In this document: in pieces, positions 34,257-42,313 of the stretch
Position numbering within the stretch: the stretch's first letter is position 1
Layout of the letters: every line of letters begins with the position of its first letter
Assembly (NCBI RefSeq): GCF_016464705.1
Contig: NZ_JAEHOB010000022.1
Span: 1-64,000, forward strand
DNA length: 64,000 nt
Reading direction: 5' to 3'
Source of the DNA: Qaidamihabitans albus
GTDB taxonomy: Bacteria > Actinomycetota > Actinomycetes > Mycobacteriales > Pseudonocardiaceae
Program-made: the position numbers and the translations under genes
Notes under the pieces: model-generated
What the model was told of the DNA's origin: nothing
The model's database searches: none
What the model saw: the letters and a program-made list of their open reading frames with translations, nothing else

Positions 34257-35876
34257 TCAGGTGGTCGCCGCGGCCTCGCGCAGGCGGAAGCGCTGGAGCT
34301 TTCCGGTGGCGGTGCGCGGAAGCTCGGTGACGAACTCGACGGCGCGCGGGTACTTGTACGGCGCGATGGTCGCCTTGACGTGGCGCTGGATCGAGGCGGC
34401 GGCCTCCGCGCCGGCAGGAGCGCCCTCGCGGACGACGACGAAGGCGGTGACGAGCTGGCCACGCGCCGGATCGGGGACGCCGACCACCGCGCAGTCGATG
34501 ACGTCGGGATGAGCCAGTACCGCCTCCTCGACCTCCGGTCCGGCGATGTTGTACCCCGACGAGACGATCATGTCGTCGCTGCGCGCGTGGTACCAGAAAT
34601 AGCCGTCCGCATCCCGGGTGAACGTGTCGCCGGTGACGTTCCACCCATCCTGCACGTAGACGCGCTGGCGCGGGTCGGCCAGGTAGCGGCAGCCGGTCGG
34701 TCCCCGGACGGCCAGCCGCCCGGGGGTTCCGTCCGGAACCGGCCTGCCCTCCTCGTCGACGATCCGCGCCTCGTAACCGGGCACCACCCGTCCCGTCGCC
34801 CCAGGGCGGATGTCGTCGTCCGAAGCCGAGATGAAGATGTGCAGCATCTCGGTCGCCCCGATGCCGTCGATGAGGGCGATTCCGGTGGCGTCACGGAACT
34901 CGTGCCAAGTCGCCGCATCGAGGTGCTCCCCCGCCGACACCGCCCGCCGTAGCGTGGACAGCGCCGGCATCTCACCCGAGGCCAGCATCGCGCGATAGGC
35001 CGTCGGGGCGGTGAAGCACACCGACACGCCGTTGTCGCCGATGTGCCGCGCGAGCTCCGCCGGGGTGGCCTTCTCGACCAGCAGCGTGCTCGCCCCTGCG
35101 TGCAGCGGGAAGACGACGAGCCCGCCGAGGCCGAAGGTGAACGCGATCGGCGGAGTGCCGGTGAAGACGTCGTCGGCGGCCGGCCTGACGATGTGCCGCG
35201 AAAACGTGTCGGCGATCGCGAGGACGTCGCGGTGGAAGTGCATGGTCGACTTTGGTCGCCCGGTCGTGCCGGAGGTGAACGCGAGCAGGGCCACGTCGTC
35301 GGCCGCGGTCGGCACGTCGTCGAACTTCCCGGAATGCGCGCCTATCCGGACCGCCAGGTCGTCGGCGGACGGCCCGCCGTAGGCCAGCGTCGGCACGCCG
35401 AGATCGGCCGCGCCGAGGTCGGCGAGGAACCGGTGATCGCTCAGGGCGACGTCGATCCGGGCGATCTCGTGGATGTCGCGGAGCTCCCCGCTACGCAGCA
35501 TCGGCATCGTCGTGACGGCGACGGCGCCGGCCTTGAGCACGCCGAACCAGCACGCGACGAGCCATGGGTTGTTGGGCCCCCGCAGCAGCACCCGGTTACC
35601 CGGGACGACGCCGAGCTCGGAGGTGAGCAAGTGCGCGATGCGGTTCGCGGTCGCGCGCAACCGGTCGTAGGTCCAGGCGCGCTCCCCCGGCGCCAGCAGG
35701 CACGCCCTGTCGCCGCCATGCTCGGCGATCACGTCGTCGAGCAGCGCGGTGGCGCAGTTGAGGCGGTCCGGATACCGCGGGCCGGGTTCGCCGAGCAGGA
35801 ACTCGGGCCATTCGCTCTCCGGTGGAAGGTGCGTCCGGCAGAACGGATCCACATGGGCGGACGTGGTCAGCGGCAT
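34257..35876 (-). CDS. Aryl-CoA ligase (2-aminobenzoate/benzoate-CoA ligase type)
   Basis: A 539-residue acyl-adenylate-forming enzyme. Motifs are LLAFTSGTTGRPKSTMHFHRD (ATP loop), IDGIGATEMLHIFIS, WNVTGDTFTRDADGYFWYHARSDDMIVSSGYNIAG, and the C-terminal lysine in RTATGKLQRF. The N-terminal FCRTHLPPESEWPEF and the H-F residues after the ATP loop match the benzoate/2-aminobenzoate ligase branch. It would activate the aromatic acid for the hydroxylase. It is transcribed towards the RidA operon and divergently from the PaaX gene. Confidence 0.85.
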   Translation of the reverse strand: MPLTTSAHVDPFCRTHLPPESEWPEFLLGEPGPRYPDRLNCATALLDDVIAEHGGDRACLLAPGERAWTYDRLRATANRIAHLLTSELGVVPGNRVLLRGPNNPWLVACWFGVLKAGAVAVTTMPMLRSGELRDIHEIARIDVALSDHRFLADLGAADLGVPTLAYGGPSADDLAVRIGAHSGKFDDVPTAADDVALLAFTSGTTGRPKSTMHFHRDVLAIADTFSRHIVRPAADDVFTGTPPIAFTFGLGGLVVFPLHAGASTLLVEKATPAELARHIGDNGVSVCFTAPTAYRAMLASGEMPALSTLRRAVSAGEHLDAATWHEFRDATGIALIDGIGATEMLHIFISASDDDIRPGATGRVVPGYEARIVDEEGRPVPDGTPGRLAVRGPTGCRYLADPRQRVYVQDGWNVTGDTFTRDADGYFWYHARSDDMIVSSGYNIAGPEVEEAVLAHPDVIDCAVVGVPDPARGQLVTAFVVVREGAPAGAEAAASIQRHVKATIAPYKYPRAVEFVTELPRTATGKLQRFRLREAAATT

Positions 35877-35904
35877 CGAGGGTCCTCCTCAACAACGTGA
35901 CCCG

Positions 35905-35934
35905 ACACTATTCTGCTGTGGTGACGATAGTCAA
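35905..35934 (-). promoter_or_regulatory. Predicted promoter of the aryl-CoA ligase gene
   Basis: On the minus strand TTGACT (35929-35934) and TAGTGT (35905-35910) are 18 bases apart, about 30 bases before the ligase ATG region. The imperfect inverted repeat ACTAT...ATAGT (35907-35931) overlaps both boxes and may bind the PaaX-type regulator encoded next door. Confidence 0.5.
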
Positions 35935-36055
35935 TGTCTCGCTATGTCAATCGCACAGGCGCCCACATCCCCCGCCGGCGCCGTTCACCGCTCCCAGGGG
36001 GCACAACCGCCCGTGCTGCTACCCCGGGACCGGCGCGGACTGATAGCGTCCTGTC

Positions 36056-36916
36056 GTGACGACCGTATCGAGCAGCGTGGAACTCACCGACGGTGAGAAC
36101 CTGAGCAGAGCGGCTCAGCCCCGGCAGCTCATCGTGACGGTCTACGGCCTCTACGCTCGCCAGGGCGGCGGCTGGCTCTCGGTGGCCTCCCTCGTCAGCC
36201 TGCTCGGTGACCTCGACATCGACGAGCCCTCCGTGCGGTCGTCGATCTCGCGGCTCAAGAAGCGGGGCATCCTCGAAGCCCAGCGCCGCGACGGCGCCGC
36301 CGGGTACGCGTTGTCGGGCGAGGCCCTGGCGATCCTGGCCGAGGGCGACCGGCGGATCTTCCGGCGGGAACGGGCAACGCTGGACGACGGCTGGCTGCTC
36401 GCGGTGTTCTCCGTGCCGGAAGCCGAACGCAAAAAGCGGCACCTCCTTCGCTCGCAGCTCACCAGGCTCGGGTTCGGCACCGCGGCTCCCGGTGTCTGGA
36501 TCGCGCCCGCGCACCTGCACCAGCCGACGGCCGAGGTGCTGCGCCGGCTCGGCCTGGACGGCTACGCCGACCTCTTTCGCGCCGACCACCTGGCCTTCGG
36601 TGACGTGAGCGCGAAGGTGCGCCGATGGTGGGATCTCGACGAGCTCGAGGCGCTGTACTCGGAGTTCCTCGCCGAACACGGCCCGATGCGGCATCGTTGG
36701 CAGCGCCGCCGGAAGGTCAGCGAGCGGGACGCCTTCGTCGACTACGTCCGGCTGCTCACCGACTGGCGGCGACTGCCCTATCTGGATCCGGGCCTGCCCG
36801 AGGAGCTCCTGCCGCGGAACTGGATCGGGCTCCGGGCCGCCGACCTCTTCTTCTCGCTGCAAGGCCACCTGGTCGATGCCGCGCGAGCGCACGTGGCGCG
36901 GACGATCGTGGGCTGA
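36056..36916 (+). CDS. PaaX-family transcriptional repressor
   Basis: A 286-residue PaaX-type regulator, normally released by an aryl-CoA. The N-terminal HTH spans PRQLIVTVYGLYARQGGGWLSVASLVSLLGDLDIDEPSVRSSISRLKKRGIL; the central part has GDRRIFRRERATLDDGWLLAVFSVPEAERKKRHLLRSQLTRLGFGTAAPGVWIAP; the C-terminal PaaX domain has DYVRLLTDWRRLPYLDPGLPEELLPRNWIGLRAADLF. GTG 36056 is the chosen start. It is divergent from the CoA ligase and most likely controls the whole cluster at 28599-35876 by sensing its first CoA thioester. Confidence 0.88.
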   Translation: MTTVSSSVELTDGENLSRAAQPRQLIVTVYGLYARQGGGWLSVASLVSLLGDLDIDEPSVRSSISRLKKRGILEAQRRDGAAGYALSGEALAILAEGDRRIFRRERATLDDGWLLAVFSVPEAERKKRHLLRSQLTRLGFGTAAPGVWIAPAHLHQPTAEVLRRLGLDGYADLFRADHLAFGDVSAKVRRWWDLDELEALYSEFLAEHGPMRHRWQRRRKVSERDAFVDYVRLLTDWRRLPYLDPGLPEELLPRNWIGLRAADLFFSLQGHLVDAARAHVARTIVG

Positions 36917-36975
36917 GCGCATCCCGGCGAGCCGGCGGGAGTGTCGACCGGACCGGTAGCGGGTACCAGTCGCCG

Positions 36976-37620
36976 ATGGATCTCGTGCCGTGGCTGGGCC
37001 TGCTGCTGGCCCTGCTGGTGGCATGCGACGCCGCGGTCACCGTGCTGCATCCCGATGCCGAAGGGCTGGTGGCGAGGGGAGTCCGCCGTGCGGTGTGGTG
37101 GTTGACGACGACGGTGCGAGCGCGCGTGCCACGCGCGGGCAGACCCGTGCTCGGCATGGCCGGGCCGGTGATCGTGGCCGTGACCTGCATGAGCTGGGTC
37201 GCGCTGGTCACCCTCGGTGTCACGCTGCTCGTCTGGCCGATGCTCGGCACCGACTTCGCGGTCCAGACCGGGCTCGGTCCGCCCACCTTCCTCGACGCCC
37301 TCTACTTCGCGGCGGGCACGGTCACCGTGCTCGGCTACGGCGACCTCACTCCGCTTTCCACCGCCGGACAACTGGTCTCCGTGTCGGCCGCGGCCGTCGG
37401 CTTCGCCATGTTCACCGGCATGGCCACCTACGCGATCGAGATCGTCGGCGGGGTGGCCACCCGTAACCGGTACACGCTGACCGTGCACGACGACACCCGC
37501 GGTGGGGGCGGAGCCACGATGCTTGCCGACTGCCTGGCCGAGGCGGGTGCCGACCAGGCCCGTGCGGTCTGCCGGAGCTGGGCAGGGCACCTACGCGAGG
37601 TCGACGAGATGGTGCATTGA
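36976..37620 (+). CDS. Two-TM potassium-type ion channel, N-terminal part before an in-frame stop
   Basis: A 214-residue open frame with three hydrophobic segments and a pore loop. The selectivity filter region is FAAGTVTVLGYGDLTPLS, matching the K+ channel GYGD. The first helix starts at MDLVPWLGLLLALLVACDA. The frame ends at TGA 37618-37620 in EMVH, and the next codons (YPLVAFTYRSHRHEYDP) continue in the same frame with family-like sequence to 38034. A full-length protein would be about 352 residues. The pore module is intact, so a truncated channel could still form. Confidence 0.72.
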   Translation: MDLVPWLGLLLALLVACDAAVTVLHPDAEGLVARGVRRAVWWLTTTVRARVPRAGRPVLGMAGPVIVAVTCMSWVALVTLGVTLLVWPMLGTDFAVQTGLGPPTFLDALYFAAGTVTVLGYGDLTPLSTAGQLVSVSAAAVGFAMFTGMATYAIEIVGGVATRNRYTLTVHDDTRGGGGATMLADCLAEAGADQARAVCRSWAGHLREVDEMVH

Positions 37621-38034
37621 TATCCTCTGGTGGCCTTCACCTACCGCTCGCACCGGCACGAGTACGACCCCGAGCCCGCACTGCGACATGCCGCCGAGGT
37701 CACCGTGGCCGCACTGGTCGCGGCCGGGCACGAGCGGACGCTCCGCACGACGGCCGAGACGCTCTGCTCGGCGCTGGCCCGCCTGCAGTGCACGATCGCG
37801 GACACCTACCTCGGCAAGGGGGTCACGCGACGACTGTCCAGCCCTCGACCGGACATGGGTGACCGCCACGCGGTGGACACCGTTGATCGCCTGCTCGCGG
37901 CCGGGCTTGAGCGCGCCGGCCCCGCGGCCGCCCATCCGGCGGCGGCCGAGACGGTGTGCCGCTCCCGGATATTCCTCACCGAACTGCACCACTGGTCACG
38001 CACACGCACGCCCGGGCACGAATGGGATGGCTGA
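37621..38034 (+). pseudogene. C-terminal part of the ion channel, separated by an in-frame TGA
   Basis: The frame continues straight from the stop at 37618-37620 without indel. The sequence YPLVAFTYRSHRHEYDP and the helical RHAAEVTVAALVAAGHERTL resemble the cytoplasmic tail of actinobacterial ion-channel proteins (xPVLAxYRSxHD...). A GTG at 37630 could start a separate 134-residue protein, but no ribosome site is seen. A single base change (for example CGA or TCA to TGA) explains the split. Confidence 0.6.
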
Positions 38035-38042
38035 GCACGCGC

Positions 38043-38087
38043 CCGGCCGGTGGGGCGATCGCGGTCGTCGATCACCCCACCGGCCGG
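38043..38087. terminator. Strong hairpin between convergent genes
   Basis: CCGGCCGGTGGGG (38043-38055) pairs perfectly with CCCCACCGGCCGG (38075-38087) over 13 bp, with a 19-base loop that can pair further (GATC...GATC). It lies between the ion-channel gene and the convergent secreted multidomain gene, so it probably terminates both. Confidence 0.7.
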
Positions 38088-38111
38088 CACGGAACTCCGC
38101 GGCAGGCGGCC

Positions 38112-41100
38112 CTACGCCAGCGGCTCGATCCAGATGTTGCGGTAACGCACGTCGTTCCCGTGGTCCTGCAGCCGGATGGCGCCGAACGAAGGCCCTTCGG
38201 GAGCGCCACCACCGGTCGGTCCGTCGATCGCCACGTCGTCGTGGACCGTGACGCCGTTCCACACCACGGTCACCCTGGCATCGGAGACCTTGGCTCCGGC
38301 ACTGTCGAACCGCGCAGCCCGGAAGGTGATGTCGTAGGACTGCCAGGTCTCCGGTGCCGTCGCGGCGTTGCTGTCCGCGGCCTTCTTGGTGTAGATCGCG
38401 GCCGCCTCGTTGTCCGCGAGTGACTCGTCACCGTAGGAGTCGAGCACCTGGATCTCGTAGCGCTCCTGCAGGTACACGCCGCTGTTGGCGCGCGCCTGAC
38501 CGGTCACGTCGGGCGGGAGCTCCGGCAGCCAGAACTCGACGTGCAGCTTGAAGTCGCCGAATGCCTGCTTGGTGCGGATGTCTCCACAACAGACCTCCAT
38601 CGCGCCGTCGACCAGAGGCCATTCCACGGTGCGCCCGTCGGTGTGCTGCCAGCCGCTCCGGTCAGCGCCGTCGAACAGGGTGATCCGGCTGCCCTGCCGG
38701 TTGACGTTGATGAGGTCGAGGTTGACGTGGCCGGTGTCGCCGCTGTCGTGCTTGTAGGTGATCGTGTTGGCCCCGGCCCGTAGGTTCAGCGATTCGGTCT
38801 GGGTCGACCAGCTGTCCCAGTCCCCCGTGCTGTGCAGGCTCGTCTGCTTGACCTTGCGGCCGTTGACGTAGACGCTCACCGTCTTGGTACCGGAGAACGG
38901 ATGCGGTCCGTTCGAGTACCGCAGGCCGACGTCGTAGGTGCCTCCGGTCTCCACCGTGACGTCGAACGTGGTGGCGGCGCCCTCGGTCCCGTAGCCGTCG
39001 ACGAATCCGGCTCCCGAGTATCCCGAGTGGTTGGTGTTGAACCCCGCCCCGCCGGAGCGCGTCGCCTCCTCGGCCTCGTAGCTGGTGACCGGCGGCTCGG
39101 CACCCGGCAGGGAGTTCAGCGTGTACCAGGCCTCGGTGCTCCAGAGCGACTCGCCGCTGACGGAGCTGAACGGCCGGGGGGAGCGCAGGTGCACGACCCG
39201 GTCCGGCTTCAGGCCGGTGATCTCCAGGTTGACCTTCTTCCCGTCGGGCGACAGCGTGGCCGACCGCACCGGCAGCGTCTCCTCGTCGACCTTGGGGCCG
39301 CCGTAGGAGGGCGTCGGGACGTAACGCCACTGCTTGACCTGGTAACTGGAGGCCAGCTTGGCGGCCGTCTCCTCGGAGACCGGCTGCGTGTACTCCAGCT
39401 CGAAACCGTTCGGCTTGGCGCGCATGGCGAGAATGTCGAATGCGTTGTCGCCGTTGGGCGTCAACTTCTGCAGGCCGTAGGTCAGCTTACCCTCCTGGCC
39501 CCAGTTGCCTCCCGCGCCGAGGCCGCCCGCGTAGATCGCGCCGTCCGGGCCGATGCTGATCCGGTTCACGCCGGCCTCGAGCCCTTGCGTGTGGCGGAAC
39601 ACCGCACCCTGGTACTGGCCCTTCACCTTCTCCAGGTGCGCGCGCTGGAGACCACCGTAGGTCACGTCTCCGAACACCATCTGCCCGGCGAACGGACCCT
39701 CGGTCAGCCGCAGCGGCGTGCTCGGCGAGTTCGCTATCTCGTTCTGCGGAAGCCACAGCACCGGCTGGGTCACGGGGTTCTCGTCGAACGGCCCCTCGGG
39801 GTTGGTGTAGTGGTTGAAGAACCGATCCTGCTTGATGTGGACCAGTTTCGACGCGGGCAGCCAGCCGCCCTGGTTGTCCGTGACGAAGATGTCCCCGCCG
39901 GGACCCCATCCGATACCGTTGGGCGTGCGCAGGCCACCTGCGATGTAGGAGACCTTGCCGGTCTTACGGTTCACCTTGATCGTGGTGCCGCGGTCCTGCG
40001 CCGGCTGCGGATCGGTCGTCGCGCCACCGTAGTCGATGGCGACCGACAGGTTGAGGTAGAAGAAGCCGTTCTTGTAGAGCAGGCCGAACGCGAACTCGTG
40101 GAAGTTGCCGCCGTAGGGCCACGTGGCGATGGTCCTGTACTCGTCGACGACGTCGTCGCCGTTGAGATCGGCGAGCTCGGTCAGCTCATGTTTCTGCGAG
40201 ACGAAGATCGTGCCGTCCACGACCTTGATGCCCATCGGCTCCTTGAGATCGCTCGCCACCCGCTCGGCCGTCACCTCGCCGGGGCCGGTCTCACCGGTCA
40301 CGCCGCTGAGGAGGTACACCTCCCCGGCCGTGTTGTTGCTGCCACCCCAGGTCGCCACCGCCAGACGGCCGTCCGGCATCCAGTCCATCGCCGTGACCTG
40401 CGGCTCGAACCCGGCCGGCCGAAGATCGGTCAGCGTGTAGTTCGGATGCACCGCGTTCAGTGGCAGCCCGTCACCGGGCGCGTCGGTGCCGCTCTCGCAT
40501 TGCTTGCGTCCCGGCGCCGTCACGCGTACGACGTCCGCGTCGGTGCTCAGTACGGAGTTCGGCACGACGGCGAAGCCGGAGGCACCGGGCGGCTGCCAGG
40601 CGAGGGTGATCTGCTCGCCGCCGGTTCGCTCGAAATGCTCGATGCGCAGCGAGTGGTAGCCCGCTGTCAGGCTCACCGTGCCGTCCTTCGGTTCCGCGGC
40701 GTGCAGTCCGTCGTGGTCGATGACCAGCTCGTCGTCGATCAGCAGGCGTGAGCCGTCGTCGCTCGTCAGCCGGAAGGTGTACCGACCGTCCTGCGGCACG
40801 TTGATGTTGGCGACCACATGGGTCAGGAAGTAGTCGTTGACACCGAAGTCTTCGGCCGAGCTCCAGTCGATCACCGGCATCAGCTTGTCGACGTTCGGGG
40901 TCTGCCCGGCCTTGAGCGTACAGATCTTGCTCAGCGGCGCCTGCAGATCGAAGACGCGCAGCGTGACACCCGGTTCCTGGGGCGGAATATCCGCACCGGC
41001 AGGGGCCGGTTCCTGCGCCGTGGCCGGGGTCAGCCCCAGGCCACTGGCGACGAGCAGGGCGACGAAGAAGCCGGCCAGACGTCTCGAACGGCGCTGGAAC

Positions 41101-41114
41101 GAGCGTTGTTGCAT
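38112..41114 (-). CDS. Secreted PA14 / glucose-sorbosone-dehydrogenase-like propeller / CBM35 / DUF1080 protein
   Basis: A 1000-residue exported protein. Residues 1-33 are a Sec signal. A PA14 domain (about 50-190) has DGRYTFRLTSDDGSRLLIDDELVIDHDG. A beta-propeller of the PQQ sugar dehydrogenase/sorbosone type follows (about 225-590; DWMPDGRLAVATWGG, LRTPNGIGWGPGGDIFVTDNQGGW). A CBM35-type carbohydrate-binding module is at about 675-800 (YEAEEATRSGGAGF). The C-terminal DUF1080/3-keto-disaccharide hydrolase-like domain (805-1000) contains GVYLQERYEIQVLDSYG. The combination suggests oxidation or hydrolysis of a bound polysaccharide or glycoside. ATG 41114 has AGGAGGAAGA upstream. A 24-base hairpin lies in its leader. 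Confidence 0.83.
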   Translation of the reverse strand: MQQRSFQRRSRRLAGFFVALLVASGLGLTPATAQEPAPAGADIPPQEPGVTLRVFDLQAPLSKICTLKAGQTPNVDKLMPVIDWSSAEDFGVNDYFLTHVVANINVPQDGRYTFRLTSDDGSRLLIDDELVIDHDGLHAAEPKDGTVSLTAGYHSLRIEHFERTGGEQITLAWQPPGASGFAVVPNSVLSTDADVVRVTAPGRKQCESGTDAPGDGLPLNAVHPNYTLTDLRPAGFEPQVTAMDWMPDGRLAVATWGGSNNTAGEVYLLSGVTGETGPGEVTAERVASDLKEPMGIKVVDGTIFVSQKHELTELADLNGDDVVDEYRTIATWPYGGNFHEFAFGLLYKNGFFYLNLSVAIDYGGATTDPQPAQDRGTTIKVNRKTGKVSYIAGGLRTPNGIGWGPGGDIFVTDNQGGWLPASKLVHIKQDRFFNHYTNPEGPFDENPVTQPVLWLPQNEIANSPSTPLRLTEGPFAGQMVFGDVTYGGLQRAHLEKVKGQYQGAVFRHTQGLEAGVNRISIGPDGAIYAGGLGAGGNWGQEGKLTYGLQKLTPNGDNAFDILAMRAKPNGFELEYTQPVSEETAAKLASSYQVKQWRYVPTPSYGGPKVDEETLPVRSATLSPDGKKVNLEITGLKPDRVVHLRSPRPFSSVSGESLWSTEAWYTLNSLPGAEPPVTSYEAEEATRSGGAGFNTNHSGYSGAGFVDGYGTEGAATTFDVTVETGGTYDVGLRYSNGPHPFSGTKTVSVYVNGRKVKQTSLHSTGDWDSWSTQTESLNLRAGANTITYKHDSGDTGHVNLDLINVNRQGSRITLFDGADRSGWQHTDGRTVEWPLVDGAMEVCCGDIRTKQAFGDFKLHVEFWLPELPPDVTGQARANSGVYLQERYEIQVLDSYGDESLADNEAAAIYTKKAADSNAATAPETWQSYDITFRAARFDSAGAKVSDARVTVVWNGVTVHDDVAIDGPTGGGAPEGPSFGAIRLQDHGNDVRYRNIWIEPLA

Positions 41115-41144
41115 TCTTCCTCCTGGCGGTGAGGAACATGTGAC

Positions 41145-41168
41145 GGCGGTCGGCGCGAGCCGACCGCC
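41145..41168. other. Perfect 10-bp hairpin with GCGA loop in the leader of the secreted multidomain gene
   Basis: GGCGGTCGGC (41145-41154) and GCCGACCGCC (41159-41168) pair fully around GCGA. It lies 31-54 bases upstream of ATG 41114. It may act in mRNA stability or attenuation, or as part of an operator. Confidence 0.55.
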
Positions 41169-41201
41169 ACGGGGACATTCGCCGGGTCCGAAGATCGATC
41201 A

Positions 41202-41217
41202 CCGGTTAACAAACCGG
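41202..41217. promoter_or_regulatory. Inverted repeat CCGGTT-AACA-AACCGG
   Basis: A perfect 6-bp inverted repeat with 4-base AT spacer, 90 bases upstream of the multidomain gene on the minus strand. It is shaped like a repressor operator of the LacI type. No regulator gene is adjacent. Confidence 0.4.
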
Positions 41218-41361
41218 AGCAACGACGCATCGTGACGGAAACCATAGAAGGCTTCCGCACGCATGTCCACGCGTTGTGCCGTTCTCCTGCAGAACTTGCA
41301 TCAAGACAAGCGGAAGTTGTAGGAGCGCTGGTCCGGTCGGCCGCCGTGACTGGGCCATATG

Positions 41362-41407
41362 CTCGTGAGTGCGCACGCGAGTTCTCACTCGTGTGCGCAC
41401 TCACGAG
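41362..41407. repeat. 46-bp palindromic repeat, copy 2
   Basis: Arms CTCGTGAGTGCGCAC (41362-41376) and GTGCGCACTCACGAG (41393-41407) match over 15 bp; the centre contains CGAGT-TCTC-ACTCG, so nearly the whole unit folds into one hairpin. Arms and length equal copy 1 at 28560-28605. Here the repeat ends 5 bases before ATG 41413, and its GAGG could serve as ribosome site of the YjbR gene, so it is not just a terminator. Confidence 0.85.
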
Positions 41408-41412
41408 GCACA

Positions 41413-41763
41413 ATGACCGCTATGGGTGTGCCCGGCAATCAGTTCCTGCGGACGGTGGACCGGCTCGCTGAGGTCGAGCGCGCGAAGGCGAGGGACTACA
41501 CGGCCTTCAGCGTCCGCGGCAGGCGCTTCGGCTACTACTGGCCGCGGACCAGGACGGTCGGGTTGAAGCAGACCCTTTCCGAGCAGACCGCACTCGTCTC
41601 CGAACGGCCCGACGTGTTCGAGGTGCAGTTCACGGCCGGTGGTTTCGGCTGGGTCGTCGTGCACCTGCCGAGAATCGAAGCCGACGAGCTCACCGAGCTG
41701 GTCTACGAGGCGTGGCGCCTGTCCGCCCCCGAGCCGCTGGTCGAGGAGCATCCGTTCATCTGA
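41413..41763 (+). CDS. MmcQ/YjbR-family protein
   Basis: A 116-residue protein of the MmcQ/YjbR group, small DNA-binding-fold proteins of unknown cellular role. Typical segments are FSVRGRRFGYYWPRTRTVGLKQTLSEQTALV and GGFGWVVVHLPRIEADELTELVYEAWRLSAP. ATG 41413 is preceded by GAGGCACA, which comes from the palindromic repeat. A second ATG at 41422 is possible. Confidence 0.72.
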   Translation: MTAMGVPGNQFLRTVDRLAEVERAKARDYTAFSVRGRRFGYYWPRTRTVGLKQTLSEQTALVSERPDVFEVQFTAGGFGWVVVHLPRIEADELTELVYEAWRLSAPEPLVEEHPFI

Positions 41764-41810
41764 CGCGGCACCGCCCGTGAACGAGATTCAGACACGCCAC
41801 AACAGCTGGG

Positions 41811-42242
41811 TCACATCTTTTCGCCCGGCAGATTGCCGGCCTGCTCGATCCAGGATCGGAGTTGGTCCTCGTCCGGTTCATCGTCCTCGTGGATGTCGAG
41901 GTAGCGCACCTCGTCGTGCCTGGACGCCTTCGGCGGCATGGGATCGAGCGACGTCCCTCTCAAGAACTGCACCTGCACGTAGTTCGTGTAACAACGGAAC
42001 GACAGGAACCAACCCTCGCCCTTCACGCCGTAGAACGGTTGGTTCCATTTCACGGCTTTGTGTACCTCAGCGGGGACCGTGCGCACGATGAGGCCATCGA
42101 GGCGTTGCCCGACGTCTCGCTTCCAGCCGGGCATGGCAGCGATGTAGTCCTGCACCGGGCCGTTCCCCTCACCCTTGGGGATCTGCGGGTTTCCGCCGGA
42201 GAGCAGCTTCGGTTTCGCGTCGTCTTTCTTGCGATCGGTCAT
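41811..42242 (-). CDS. DUF1801 (YdhG/YjhX-like) protein
   Basis: A 143-residue DUF1801 protein. The family pattern is VQDYIAAMPGWKRDVGQRLDGLIVRTVPAEVHKAVKWNQPFYGVKGEGWFLSFRCYTNYVQVQFLRG. The N-terminal 25 residues are Lys/Asp-rich and probably disordered. Function is unknown; some relatives are linked to iron or stress. It stands alone on the minus strand between the YjbR and VOC genes. Confidence 0.8.
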   Translation of the reverse strand: MTDRKKDDAKPKLLSGGNPQIPKGEGNGPVQDYIAAMPGWKRDVGQRLDGLIVRTVPAEVHKAVKWNQPFYGVKGEGWFLSFRCYTNYVQVQFLRGTSLDPMPPKASRHDEVRYLDIHEDDEPDEDQLRSWIEQAGNLPGEKM

Positions 42243-42313
42243 GCGGTTACGTCCTGGATACGGTCCGTGGCAGCCGGCGAGTGAGAATTCTAGCCCACTT
42301 CACGCCGCCCGGC

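Noticed and set aside
37630-38034. A separate small gene starting at GTG 37630
   Set aside because: It continues the ion-channel frame without any indel and has no ribosome site, so a split gene is the better explanation.
41362-41407. Copy 2 of the 46-bp palindrome as a simple terminator
   Set aside because: It lies between divergent genes and ends 5 bases before a start codon, so no transcript needs to end there.
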